Both the position numbers and the translations under genes were made by a program. From assembly GCA_020636405.1 (NCBI GenBank), contig JACJXW010000009.1, positions 186,001 to 250,000 on the forward strand: a stretch of DNA of 64,000 bases, in the 5' to 3' direction. Position 1 is the first letter of the stretch. Every line of letters starts with the position of its first letter. Below, in pieces: positions 44,479-53,055 of the stretch. Origin of the DNA: Lewinellaceae bacterium. Its GTDB lineage: Bacteria > Bacteroidota > Bacteroidia > Chitinophagales > Saprospiraceae. Under the pieces are notes generated by a model. The model saw nothing but the letters and a program-made list of their open reading frames with translations. It did no database searches and had not been told where the DNA came from.

Positions 44479-44536
44479 CCCTTCCACTCGCCCTGCATCG
44501 AAAATCGAACGTCACCAATCAAACATCAAAAATCAG
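44479..44536 (+). repeat. 58-bp dispersed intergenic repeat, copy 1
   Basis: It matches 47486-47543 with six mismatches over 58 bp (cccttccactcgccc ... aatcag). The two copies sit on either side of the aldolase/phosphofructokinase pair in the same orientation. Confidence 0.75.
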
Positions 44537-44619
44537 ATTTTGACTGCCGGGATGGGGCTTCCGGCACTTTTCTTCCCCACAGGAGATACAGCCCGGCGTC
44601 GAACGCCGGGGGCATCTCG

Positions 44620-44679
44620 CTCTGAACGACAAAACCCGCCCCCCGGGCAATGCCGGAGAGCGGGTTTTGTCGTTTAGAG
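44620..44679 (-). terminator. Strong hairpin after the aldolase gene
   Basis: A perfect 15-bp stem AACGACAAAACCCGC (44625-44639) and GCGGGTTTTGTCGTT (44660-44674), extended by four bases on each side after one mismatch, starts 9 bases after the minus-strand stop. A second hairpin (44592-44610) follows on the minus strand. Confidence 0.65.
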
Positions 44680-44687
44680 CAAAAAAC

Positions 44688-45755
44688 TCACGCGATCGTA
44701 ATGTCCTTATTCAGGTACACATCCTGGATGGCGTTCAGCAGTTCCACTCCGTCCTTCATAGGTTTCTGGAAGGCTTTGCGGCCGGAGATGAGGCCCATGC
44801 CGCCGGCCCGCTTGTTGATGATGGCGGTGCGTACGGCCTGTGCCAGGTCGTTCTTACCGGAGGCGCCGCCCGAGTTGATCAGGCCGGCCCGCCCCATGTA
44901 GCAGTTGGCCACCTGGTAGCGCGTCAGGTCGATGGGGTGGTCGGTAGTCAGTTCGGAATAGACCTTATCGTGGGTTTTGGCGAACTTGATGGCTTTGAAG
45001 CCGCCGTTGTTTTCCGGCTGTTTCTGCTTGACGATATCCGCCTCGATGGTCGCTGCCAGGTGGTTGGCCTGTCCGGTCAGGTCGGCCGCCACGTGGTAGT
45101 CCTTGCCGTTCGTGAAGCCTGGGTTGCGCAGGTAGGCCCACAGGATGGTCACCAGCCCCAGTTCGTGGGCATAGCGGAACGCTTCGGAGACCTCCTGGAT
45201 CTGGCGGCTGCTCTCTTCGCTGCCGTAATAGATCGTGGCGCCGACAGCGATGGCCCCCATATCATAGGCCTGGTCGATGCTGGCGAACATGATCTGGTCG
45301 TACTTGTTGGGGTAGGTCATCAACTCGTTGTGGTTGAACTTCAGGATGAAGGGGATCTTGTGGGCGTATTTGCGGGAAACGGCGCCCAGTACACCCAGGG
45401 TGGAAGCCACCGCGTTGCATCCGCCTTCGATGGCCAGTTTGACGATGTTCTCCGGGTCGAAATAGATCGGGTTCGGAGCGAAAGAGGCCCCCGCCGTATG
45501 TTCGATACCCTGGTCGACGGGAAGGATGGACACGTAGCCCGACCCGCCCAGGCGGCCGGCATTGAAAAGAGCCTGCATATTGCGCATCACGACTGGAGAA
45601 CGGTCGGACCCCAGCACGATCCGGTCGACAAAGTCCGGCCCAGGTAAGTGAAGCTGGCCTTTGGGAATGGTTTTAGATACGTGCTCGAGCAAATAGGAGG
45701 CATCATCGCCTAAAAGCGATTCAAGTTTGGAAATGGAGGCGGTTTGTATACTCAT
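44688..45755 (-). CDS. fbaB: Class I fructose-bisphosphate aldolase (FbaB/DhnA type)
   Basis: A 355-residue class I aldolase of the FbaB/DhnA group. It has the LPVDQGIEH motif (Asp-81), the Schiff-base Lys-243 in IEADIVKQK, and a VGATIYYGSEESS segment characteristic of this group, plus a GRKAFQKP C-terminal segment that holds the phosphate site. The start ATG 45755 gives MSIQTASISKL; the longer frame adds an implausible extension. It is divergent from the phosphofructokinase gene, so the pair covers two successive, reversible glycolytic steps. Confidence 0.93.
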   Translation of the reverse strand: MSIQTASISKLESLLGDDASYLLEHVSKTIPKGQLHLPGPDFVDRIVLGSDRSPVVMRNMQALFNAGRLGGSGYVSILPVDQGIEHTAGASFAPNPIYFDPENIVKLAIEGGCNAVASTLGVLGAVSRKYAHKIPFILKFNHNELMTYPNKYDQIMFASIDQAYDMGAIAVGATIYYGSEESSRQIQEVSEAFRYAHELGLVTILWAYLRNPGFTNGKDYHVAADLTGQANHLAATIEADIVKQKQPENNGGFKAIKFAKTHDKVYSELTTDHPIDLTRYQVANCYMGRAGLINSGGASGKNDLAQAVRTAIINKRAGGMGLISGRKAFQKPMKDGVELLNAIQDVYLNKDITIA

Positions 45756-46017
45756 AGGATGAGAGATTTGGTTAGAGAGCTTGTTTGGAGGTGGCGTTTT
45801 GGCCCACTCCGATGGATATCGGGAGCTGCCTCCTGGCAAGCCCTTTTTGAAAGGATTAAATTTAGGCATTTCTCAGGCGGGATAGGATGATATTTATCAT
45901 GGAGGAGCATGGTTTTTTGTTATTGTGTTTTTGACACTTTGCTCCTTACTTTATGGTTTTTCGGACGTACCCGATTCATCGGGTGCGTAGCATTTTCTCA
46001 TTTAACCCATAAATAGC

Positions 46018-47223
46018 ATGGCAAACATTAAGGAAAAAAAAGGCGTCATCGGTATCCTGACCGGTGGCGGCGACGTGCCCGGCCTGAACCCCGCCATCCG
46101 CGCCGTCACGATCCGGGCACTGAGAGAAGGATATGATGTGATCGGCATCCGCCGCGGATGGGGCGGCATGGTCGATATCGTACGCGATAAGAAGTACGAC
46201 AACAGCAACAACTTCCAGTACCTCACCAAAGACGTGGTCAACCGGGCCGGCAGGACGGGCGGCACCTTCCTGCACACCTCCCGCACCCGCCCCAGCCACG
46301 TGGCCAAAGACCAGGTGCCCCAACACCTGCAGGACTCCTATGGGGAGAAGGTCAACGACCTCACCCCCGAGGTGCTCAAAAACCTGGAATGGCTCAACAT
46401 CGATTACCTCATTCCCATCGGGGGCGACGATACGCTGAGCTATGGCGTACACCTCTACCAGCAAGGCTTAAAGGTGGTGGCCATTCCCAAGACCATGGAC
46501 AACGACGTGCCGGGCACCGACTACTGCATCGGCTTCAGCACCTGCGTGACCCGCACCATCTCCATGGCCAACAACCTGCGGACCGCCGCCGGATCCCACG
46601 AGCGCATCATGGTGCTGGAAGTGTTCGGGCGCTACGCCGGGTTTACCGCTATGTTGCCCACCATGGCCGGCGCCGCCAACCGCTGCATCATCCCCGAACA
46701 CCCCTTCGACATCGAAAAGCTGACCGACCTCATGGTGGAAGACCGCAATGAGAACCCCAGCAAGTACTCCATCGTGCTGATCTCGGAAGGCGCTACCTTC
46801 CAGGGCGGAGAAATGGTGTTCGAAGGAGCGGAAAAGGACGCCTACGGACACGCCAAACTGGGCGGCATCGGCGATATGGTCTCCGCCAAGATCAAGGAAC
46901 TGTCCCCGAAATACAACAACGGCAAGGCGGTCAATGTCATCAACCAGAAACTGGGCTACCTGGTCCGCTGCGGCGACCCCGACGCCATTGACTCCATCGT
47001 GCCCATGGCCTACGGCAACCTGGCCCTCGACCTCATCCTCAATGGCATCGACGGCCGCCTGGTCATTCTCAAGAACGGCCGCTACGACGACGTGCCCATC
47101 AGCGTGGTGACCAGCACCAAAAAGGTGGTCGACGTCAAGAAGTTCTACAATACCGAACGGATGCGCCCCTTCTACCACAGCTTCGAAATGAAACCGATGC
47201 TGATCATGACCAGCGAGGGGTAG
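46018..47223 (+). CDS. pfp: Pyrophosphate-dependent 6-phosphofructokinase
   Basis: A 401-residue PFK-family enzyme. GILTGGGDVPGLN binds phosphate near the N terminus. The key positions are GGDDT (residues 135-139, Asp where ATP enzymes have Gly) and IPKTMDND (Lys-158 where ATP enzymes have Gly). Both residues are the established signature of pyrophosphate use. It would interconvert fructose-6-phosphate and fructose-1,6-bisphosphate reversibly, serving glycolysis and gluconeogenesis. A small hairpin (acgtacccga...tcgggtgcgt, 45964-45987) lies just upstream in the leader. Confidence 0.9.
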   Translation: MANIKEKKGVIGILTGGGDVPGLNPAIRAVTIRALREGYDVIGIRRGWGGMVDIVRDKKYDNSNNFQYLTKDVVNRAGRTGGTFLHTSRTRPSHVAKDQVPQHLQDSYGEKVNDLTPEVLKNLEWLNIDYLIPIGGDDTLSYGVHLYQQGLKVVAIPKTMDNDVPGTDYCIGFSTCVTRTISMANNLRTAAGSHERIMVLEVFGRYAGFTAMLPTMAGAANRCIIPEHPFDIEKLTDLMVEDRNENPSKYSIVLISEGATFQGGEMVFEGAEKDAYGHAKLGGIGDMVSAKIKELSPKYNNGKAVNVINQKLGYLVRCGDPDAIDSIVPMAYGNLALDLILNGIDGRLVILKNGRYDDVPISVVTSTKKVVDVKKFYNTERMRPFYHSFEMKPMLIMTSEG

Positions 47224-47286
47224 GGGTTTGGGCGGCAATGGTGATCGGAGCCGGATTGGGCTGCATCATCATTGCCTCCCTTGCCT

Positions 47287-47326
47287 GGCCCCGGGCGCTT
47301 GGCTTTGAAGCGGAGCGCCCGGGGCC
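47287..47326 (+). terminator. GC-rich hairpin after the phosphofructokinase gene
   Basis: A perfect 13-bp stem GGCCCCGGGCGCT and AGCGCCCGGGGCC with a 14-nt loop, 63 bases past the stop. It is not followed by a T run. Confidence 0.5.
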
Positions 47327-47341
47327 CTTACTTCGAAACTG

Positions 47342-47654
47342 GAGTCATGCGAATCAGGAGCTAAAGAGCCCTGAAAGGGCCGGGAGTGCAAAATATCAGA
47401 CAGATTATACGATACTTTTGGTACGGAGAAATGTGCGATTTTTGACGTGCGATGTGCGATTTTTGATGGGGCTCCTTGGGAGCAGCCCTTCCGCTCGCCC
47501 TACATCGAAAACCGAACATCACAAATCAAACATCATAAATCAGAAAGGCGGCCTGCTGAAGCAGTAAAAAAAGGGTTGCCGTTTTCACCTCACATGCTGC
47601 ACCCTCGATCCCTGCCTCCATCGGCTGCCATTTAGCCCCTGATTCGCATGAGTC
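47342..47654. repeat. About 313-bp segment bounded by 24-bp inverted repeats
   Basis: GAGTCATGCGAATCAGGAGC, then taaa (47342-47365), is inverted at 47631-47654 with two mismatches. The interior carries the second copy of the 58-bp dispersed repeat. The shape is that of a small mobile or duplicated element. Confidence 0.55.
47486..47543 (+). repeat. 58-bp dispersed intergenic repeat, copy 2
   Basis: See the copy at 44479-44536 (six mismatches in 58 bp, same orientation). Confidence 0.75.
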
Positions 47655-47699
47655 ATCCCGAATTTTCGAAATACACGAATTGAAAAATTCGGGATGACT
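47651..47699. repeat. Inverted repeat with a 16-bp stem
   Basis: AGTCATCCCGAATTTT (47651-47666) pairs perfectly with AAAATTCGGGATGACT (47684-47699) around a 17-nt loop. Confidence 0.65.
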
Positions 47700-47881
47700 G
47701 ATGTTTTACTATAGCCAGGTCGCCACCGCCAGCGGGGGATCAATTCTGTTTTGTGCGCTTATCTGGCTTTTCGGTACGAAAATTCAACCCGCTTCCGGTT
47801 TACAGTCCTCCCCTGCGCCTGGAATACCTTCCATTACCTCCAAAAAGAGCTATCCCCCTATTTCGAAAATGCCTGCCTCGA

Positions 47882-47919
47882 ATTATTTTTAAGGCCTGAA
47901 GAAATGCCTTAAAAATAAT
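47882..47919 (+). promoter_or_regulatory. 14-bp inverted repeat in the leader of the FG-GAP gene
   Basis: ATTATTTTTAAGGC (47882-47895) pairs perfectly with GCCTTAAAAATAAT (47906-47919) around a 10-nt loop and ends three bases before the ATG at 47923. In RNA it would occlude the ribosome site; as DNA it could be an operator. Confidence 0.5.
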
Positions 47920-47922
47920 CGT

Positions 47923-50900
47923 ATGAAAAAAACTGCGCTCCCAACACTTTTCCTGCTGTTGGCTCACCTCTCTTTCGGCCAGTTCGGGGCCGAGCAACGC
48001 ATCAACTTCGGCATTACCTGGGCCAATGACGTCCGCCCCGCTGACCTCGATAGCGACGGCGACCTCGATGTGCTCCTCGCCGGGCAAAACCTCCTGGTGT
48101 GGTACGAAAACCTGGACGGTAATGGCAGCTTCGGCGGCAAACGCATCATCCGTGAAGAGGGGGCCGACTTCCGCGCCGCCTTTCCGGCTGATCTCGACGG
48201 GGATGGCGACCTGGATGTGATCTCCAGCCGGGGACAGGATCAGGCCGTCGTCTGGTATGAGAACCTGGGGCAAGGGCAATTCGGCGGACAGCAGTCCGTC
48301 ATCGCCGTCCTGATCGACCCCTACGGCATCCATGCCGCCGACCTGGACGGCGACGGCGATGTGGATGTGCTTGCCACTGCATCCGGTTCCGGCACCGACG
48401 GCAAAGTCTTCTGGTTCCCCAATCTGGGCAACGGCGTCTTCGGCAGCCAGCAGACGCTGGCGACGGCCGCCTCCAGCCGGGCAGTCACCAGCGCCGACCT
48501 CGATGGCGACGGGCTGCCGGACGTCCTCTACGGCGCCTTCTTCGGGGTGCTGCGGTGGACAAAAAACATGGGCAACGGCGCCTTCGCCGTACAGCCTGCA
48601 CTCAGCACCAGCATAGGTTCGTGGGCCGGCAATGCCATCCATACCGCCGACCTGGACGGCGACGGCGATGTGGATGTGGCGGCCGCCAGCCGTGTGAACA
48701 ACGCCATCGTATGGTTTGAAAATACCGGCGGCGGCAGCTTCGGCCCGGCCTCCACCGTCAGCACCGAAGCGGCCGGCCCCCGCGCCGTGGCCTCCGGCGA
48801 CCTGAACGGCGACGGCCTGCCCGACCTCCTGTCTGCCTCCTCGGATGACAACAAGGTAGCCTGGTATCAAAATATGGGCAACGGCAGCTTCGGGCCCCAG
48901 CAATTGCTCTACAACACCACCGGCGGCCCCCATTCGGTGGCGGCCGCCAACTTCGACAACGACGGCGTTGCGGACGTGCTGGCCGGCATGCGCAACAGCG
49001 ACAAATCGGTTTGGCTGAAAAACGAAGGCAACGGTAGTTTCGGCCCGCCCCGGCTCGTCTCCAGGGAAGACCTTTTCCTGCTGCAAACCTTTGCCGCCGA
49101 CCTGGACGGCGATGACGACCCCGACATCGTCGCTGTTTCCCGCGACATCAACCGCATCAGCTGGTACGAAAACCTGGGCGGCGGCAACTTCGGCCTGATG
49201 CACGTCCTTACCGATGAGGCGGAAGAACCCAGTTCCGCCTTTGCCGCTGACCTGGACGGCGACGGCGACCTTGATCTGTTGTCTTCTTCGAAAGGGGACG
49301 ACGAGATCGCTTGGTACGAAAACGATGGGGCCGCCAACTTTGGCTCTCAACGGGTGCTTTCCGCCAGCCGTCTCAACCCGCCCCTTGTCATCGCCGCCGA
49401 CCTCGATGGCGACGGCCTCCGGGACGTGCTCTTCCCGGATGCTGGGAACGGCACCACCTACTGGTGCCGCAACCTGGGCGGCGGCAACTTCGCTCCGGAA
49501 CAGAACCGGTGGTTCAACTTCGGCAACGTGCAGGCCTACCTCCCTGTCGACCTCGATGGCGACGGCGACCTGGATATCCTTGGTTCCTCCAGCGGTAACG
49601 ACGGCCTTGCCTGGTTCGAGAACGATGGGCAGGCCTCCTTCACCAAACGCCTTATCTCCCTTGAGCCCGACGCCGCCTTCGGCATTGTTGCCGCCGACCT
49701 TGATGGTGATGGCGACTCCGATGTGGCCTGCGCTTCCCGCGACGATGACGCTGTATCCTGGTTCGCCAACGACGGGAACGGCAACTTCGGGCCTCGGATG
49801 CTCCTGCCCGGCGGACTCAACTTTCCCCGCGCTCTGGCGGCCGGCGATCTCGACCTTGACGGCGACCAGGACCTGGTTGTGGGCGCCTACGAGAGCGACG
49901 AGGTGGTTTGGTTCGAAAACCAGGGTGGGGGTGCCTTCAGTGCTCCCACCCTCCTGGGCGTTGCCGATGGGGTATCCTCCCTAACTGCCGCGGACCTCAA
50001 CCGGGACGGGGGCCTGGACCTGCTGGCCGGCTCCACCTTCGACAATAAGATCAGCTGGTACGAGAACTTCGCCGGGCTGGGCGACGCCTTTGTCGCTGCG
50101 GGCAGCATCTTCCGGGACGCCAATGGCAACGGCCTGCGGGACCCCGGAGAGGAGCCTGTAACCGCTATCCCCCTTTCTTTGGAACCAGCAGCCCTGGCTT
50201 CCTATACCAACCCGGAAGGGCAATTCCGCTTCTTCCTTTCCCCCGGCGGCTACACCCTGGCGCCAGAGCTGGGCGATTGCTGGGAGTTGACCACGGGCCC
50301 GACAAGCTACCCGATAGTGATCGATGGACAGAATGCCCCCGGCCCCTTCCACTTTGGCGTACAGCTGGTGGAGGACGGCCCGGCCGTTTTGCGCCCCACC
50401 CTCCTGTCCAATCCCACCCGTTGCGGGTTTAATGCCAATTTCTGGCTCAACCTGCACAACGAAGGTTGTACCGTGGAGAACGGCGCCGTAAAACTGGCCC
50501 TCAGCCCGCTGGTATCCCTCCTGCTGGCCAACCCCGCTCCCGTCGAGGTGGCGGGCGACACCCTGGTTTGGCACTTCGACAACCTTTACCCCGGTGAGTA
50601 CCGGCAGGTATTCCTGCAGTTCGAGGTCGCCGGGGCGGAATTTCTGGGGGAATTCATCCGCATGCCGGTACTGGCCTTCGTTGAAGAGAGCCCCGGCAAC
50701 CTGGCCCTGAACGACACCTTTATCTTCAGCTCGGAAATACGCTGTGCCTATGACCCCAACGATAAACTAGCCCTGCCGCAACGCAGCCAGGAGCCTCTTT
50801 ATGATGTCAATTACACCCTCTTCGGTGAAGAGCTGCTCTATACCGTGCGTTTCCAGAATACCGGCAACGACACTGCGTTCAACGTAGTGGTTCGCGACTA

Positions 50901-51927
50901 CCTTTCCCCATCCCTCGACTGGCATACCCTGCGCCCGCTGAGCAGCAGCCACCCCTTCGAGGCCACTCTGAATCGCGATAACGGGCTGCTCGAACTCCAG
51001 TTCCGCAACATTCTGTTGCCCGACAGCACCACCAACGAGCCGGCCAGCCACGGCTACGTCAACTTCGCCATCTATGCCGGCGAGGGCCTCGCCGAGAATA
51101 CCACCGTTCCGAATACCGCCCGGATCTACTTCGACTTCAATCCGCCCATCATCACCAACACGACGGAGAATGTGCTTGTCTCGGCCCTGCCGCAGGCTCC
51201 GGCGGCCAACTTTACTTATTTCAACGCCCCGCCTTCCCTGCAGGTGGACTTCGAGGACCTCTCCGCCAACGCCCCTACGAGTTGGCTGTGGACCTTTGGC
51301 GACGGCAACGGCAGCACCCAACAGCACCCCACCCATACCTATGCCGATCCCGGTAGCTACGTCGTAGGCCTGCGTGTGAGCAACGCCCTGGGAGCCGATT
51401 CCGTGTTTTCACTCCTATTCCTGGAAGCGCCGCCCCGGGCAGATTTTTTCTTCGTGATCGATAGCCTGACTGTGCAGTTCCTCGACAATTCCATCTTTGA
51501 TCCCACCGACTGGTATTGGGACTTCGGCGATGGCAACACGTCCACCTTCCGCGATCCCACCCACACCTATACTGCCCCCGGCCTGTACCTGGTATGCCTC
51601 ACCGTCACCAACGCCGCGGGCAGTGACACAGTCTGCCAGGAAGTCGAACTGATCGTCAATGGCGCCAGAGAACAGGAGCGCCTGCTGTCCTTCACCATCC
51701 TGCCGCAGCCGGCGGGCAGCCAGGCCCTCCTCCGCTTCGGGCAGCCGCTGCCGCCGGGTGCCCGCCTGATGCTTTTCAGTCCACTGGGGCGGCGGGTTTC
51801 TATCCCCTGCCAAACAGGCGGCCGGGAAATGCACCTGGACACAAGCGCCCTGCCGGCGGGAGTGTATGGGTTTGAAGTGAGTGCAGGGAGGAATATACTG
51901 GCGAGAGGGAGGTTAGTGAAAAGGTGA
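47923..51927 (+). CDS. Secreted FG-GAP/VCBS propeller protein with PKD domains and T9SS sorting domain
   Basis: A 1334-residue protein. The signal peptide ends near SFGQFG. Residues 25-720 contain 14 FG-GAP/VCBS repeats of about 50 residues, each with a Ca-binding ADLDGDGDxD motif; 14 equals two seven-bladed beta-propellers. A SdrD/CnaB-like domain follows (residues 725-810, SIFRDANGNGLRDPGEEP), then a DUF11-like beta domain (GEELLYTVRFQNTGND). Two PKD domains (about 1096-1165 and 1170-1245, each with TFGDGN or DFGDGN) and a T9SS type A-like tail complete it. It is a surface or secreted protein, probably for adhesion or ligand binding. A leader hairpin lies directly before the start. Confidence 0.88.
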   Translation: MKKTALPTLFLLLAHLSFGQFGAEQRINFGITWANDVRPADLDSDGDLDVLLAGQNLLVWYENLDGNGSFGGKRIIREEGADFRAAFPADLDGDGDLDVISSRGQDQAVVWYENLGQGQFGGQQSVIAVLIDPYGIHAADLDGDGDVDVLATASGSGTDGKVFWFPNLGNGVFGSQQTLATAASSRAVTSADLDGDGLPDVLYGAFFGVLRWTKNMGNGAFAVQPALSTSIGSWAGNAIHTADLDGDGDVDVAAASRVNNAIVWFENTGGGSFGPASTVSTEAAGPRAVASGDLNGDGLPDLLSASSDDNKVAWYQNMGNGSFGPQQLLYNTTGGPHSVAAANFDNDGVADVLAGMRNSDKSVWLKNEGNGSFGPPRLVSREDLFLLQTFAADLDGDDDPDIVAVSRDINRISWYENLGGGNFGLMHVLTDEAEEPSSAFAADLDGDGDLDLLSSSKGDDEIAWYENDGAANFGSQRVLSASRLNPPLVIAADLDGDGLRDVLFPDAGNGTTYWCRNLGGGNFAPEQNRWFNFGNVQAYLPVDLDGDGDLDILGSSSGNDGLAWFENDGQASFTKRLISLEPDAAFGIVAADLDGDGDSDVACASRDDDAVSWFANDGNGNFGPRMLLPGGLNFPRALAAGDLDLDGDQDLVVGAYESDEVVWFENQGGGAFSAPTLLGVADGVSSLTAADLNRDGGLDLLAGSTFDNKISWYENFAGLGDAFVAAGSIFRDANGNGLRDPGEEPVTAIPLSLEPAALASYTNPEGQFRFFLSPGGYTLAPELGDCWELTTGPTSYPIVIDGQNAPGPFHFGVQLVEDGPAVLRPTLLSNPTRCGFNANFWLNLHNEGCTVENGAVKLALSPLVSLLLANPAPVEVAGDTLVWHFDNLYPGEYRQVFLQFEVAGAEFLGEFIRMPVLAFVEESPGNLALNDTFIFSSEIRCAYDPNDKLALPQRSQEPLYDVNYTLFGEELLYTVRFQNTGNDTAFNVVVRDYLSPSLDWHTLRPLSSSHPFEATLNRDNGLLELQFRNILLPDSTTNEPASHGYVNFAIYAGEGLAENTTVPNTARIYFDFNPPIITNTTENVLVSALPQAPAANFTYFNAPPSLQVDFEDLSANAPTSWLWTFGDGNGSTQQHPTHTYADPGSYVVGLRVSNALGADSVFSLLFLEAPPRADFFFVIDSLTVQFLDNSIFDPTDWYWDFGDGNTSTFRDPTHTYTAPGLYLVCLTVTNAAGSDTVCQEVELIVNGAREQERLLSFTILPQPAGSQALLRFGQPLPPGARLMLFSPLGRRVSIPCQTGGREMHLDTSALPAGVYGFEVSAGRNILARGRLVKR

Positions 51928-52026
51928 GGGGGCGAACACCCTAACATCAGTTTTATACAGAGAAATCCGGATTGTTTAACTTTGCCCCAAACCCTTACCG
52001 TTCGCCACTGCAACATCTTCAGGATC

Positions 52027-52815
52027 ATGGAAAAAAGAATTGTCATTGCCATCCTCACTATTGCCGCATTCATCCTTTCCCAGAAGGCAGCTGAGTTCTT
52101 GAAGCTGTTCAGCTGGTACGTGGAAATGGACGCTCAGGCCCGCGGGGTATTCTACAAGATCACCTGGTACGTCGCTTTCCCGCTCTTCATTCTGGGGCTC
52201 TTCCACGGCTTCAGGAATGTGCAGGAAGCTGCCGGCCTGTCCCTTTCCAAACTAAGGTATGGCCTGAGGGCCGGCCTTATCGGCACGTTGCCCATGTTGC
52301 TGGGAACCGGCCTGCTCGCCAATTTCAACCTGACGATCAACCCGTCCGCCATCCTTATTGGCTGCCTGTTGGCCGCCGTCGGCGAGGAGATCCTCTACCG
52401 GGGGCTGCTCTTCGGACAATTGTTCCGCCATGCCCAATGGGGTTTCGTCTTTGCCGGGCTGGCCAGCGCCTTGTTCTTCGGGGCAGGGCACCTCTATCAG
52501 GGGTACAGTTGGGGGAGCCTCGCCGGTATCTTCCTGGTCACTTTCATGGGCGGCATGTGGTTCAGCTGGCTGTACGTCGAGTACGGCTACAACCTGTGGG
52601 TACCCATGAGCTACCACTTTTTTATGAACCTTTCCTGGGCGGTTTTCGAAGTCAGTGACAACGCCCTCGGCGGAGTGGGCCCCAATGTTTTCCGGGCGGC
52701 CACCATCGCCTTGTCCATCTGGCTGACGATCCGCCACAAGCGGAAGACGGGCGAAGCGTGGGTAGTGGCCGGCCGCCGCTGGTGGAGGGGCGATGCGGTG
52801 CAAACGGCTACCTGA
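52027..52815 (+). CDS. CPBP-family intramembrane metalloprotease
   Basis: A 262-residue polytopic membrane protein with about six to eight helices. The CPBP (Abi/CAAX protease) motifs are visible: GEEILYRGLLFGQL (EExxxR), then FFGAGHLYQG and SYHFFMNLS (catalytic His residues). Members process prenylated or signalling peptides or act in membrane-protein regulation and bacteriocin immunity; the substrate here is unknown. The start ATG 52027 (MEKRIVIAILTIA) begins the first membrane helix. It is a single gene following the FG-GAP protein. Confidence 0.85.
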   Translation: MEKRIVIAILTIAAFILSQKAAEFLKLFSWYVEMDAQARGVFYKITWYVAFPLFILGLFHGFRNVQEAAGLSLSKLRYGLRAGLIGTLPMLLGTGLLANFNLTINPSAILIGCLLAAVGEEILYRGLLFGQLFRHAQWGFVFAGLASALFFGAGHLYQGYSWGSLAGIFLVTFMGGMWFSWLYVEYGYNLWVPMSYHFFMNLSWAVFEVSDNALGGVGPNVFRAATIALSIWLTIRHKRKTGEAWVVAGRRWWRGDAVQTAT

Positions 52816-52890
52816 AAACGGATACCCCGGAGGGGGGTTATTGGGCTGAAAATTCATTGAAAGGGAGTGTTCGGAATTCGCTGTTCGATT

Positions 52891-52950
52891 CGAATCAACG
52901 AATCCCGAATCAACGAACCCCGAATCAACGAACCCCGAATCAACGAATAA
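52891..52950 (+). repeat. Four 15-bp tandem repeats cgaatcaacgaaccc
   Basis: Units at 52891, 52906, 52921 and 52936 differ only in the last two or three bases. They sit between the membrane protease and the TonB receptor genes and overlap GCGAAC-like short repeats at 52867. Confidence 0.8.
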
Positions 52951-53055
52951 CCCACCACTCGCCGCAGTTCAACCCCCAAAATAAGCAGTTCAACTTTTTT
53001 CGGTTTCGGGCGATGGTTTTGGGCTGGATATTTGAACCCAGAACAAACCAAGACC

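Larger units (their letters stand above)
44075..44687. other. Intergenic region with repeats and a terminator
   Basis: No gene is supported. It contains a 58-bp dispersed repeat copy at 44479-44536, and two hairpins at 44592-44610 (cccggcg...cgccggg) and 44620-44679, next to the aldolase stop. Confidence 0.5.
47224..47922. other. Intergenic region rich in hairpins and repeats
   Basis: It contains a 13-bp-stem hairpin (47287-47326), a pair of 24-bp inverted repeats (47342-47365 and 47631-47654), the second copy of the 58-bp repeat (47486-47543), a 16-bp-stem hairpin (47651-47699), and a 14-bp inverted repeat ending three bases before the next ATG. No coding sequence is supported. Confidence 0.6.
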
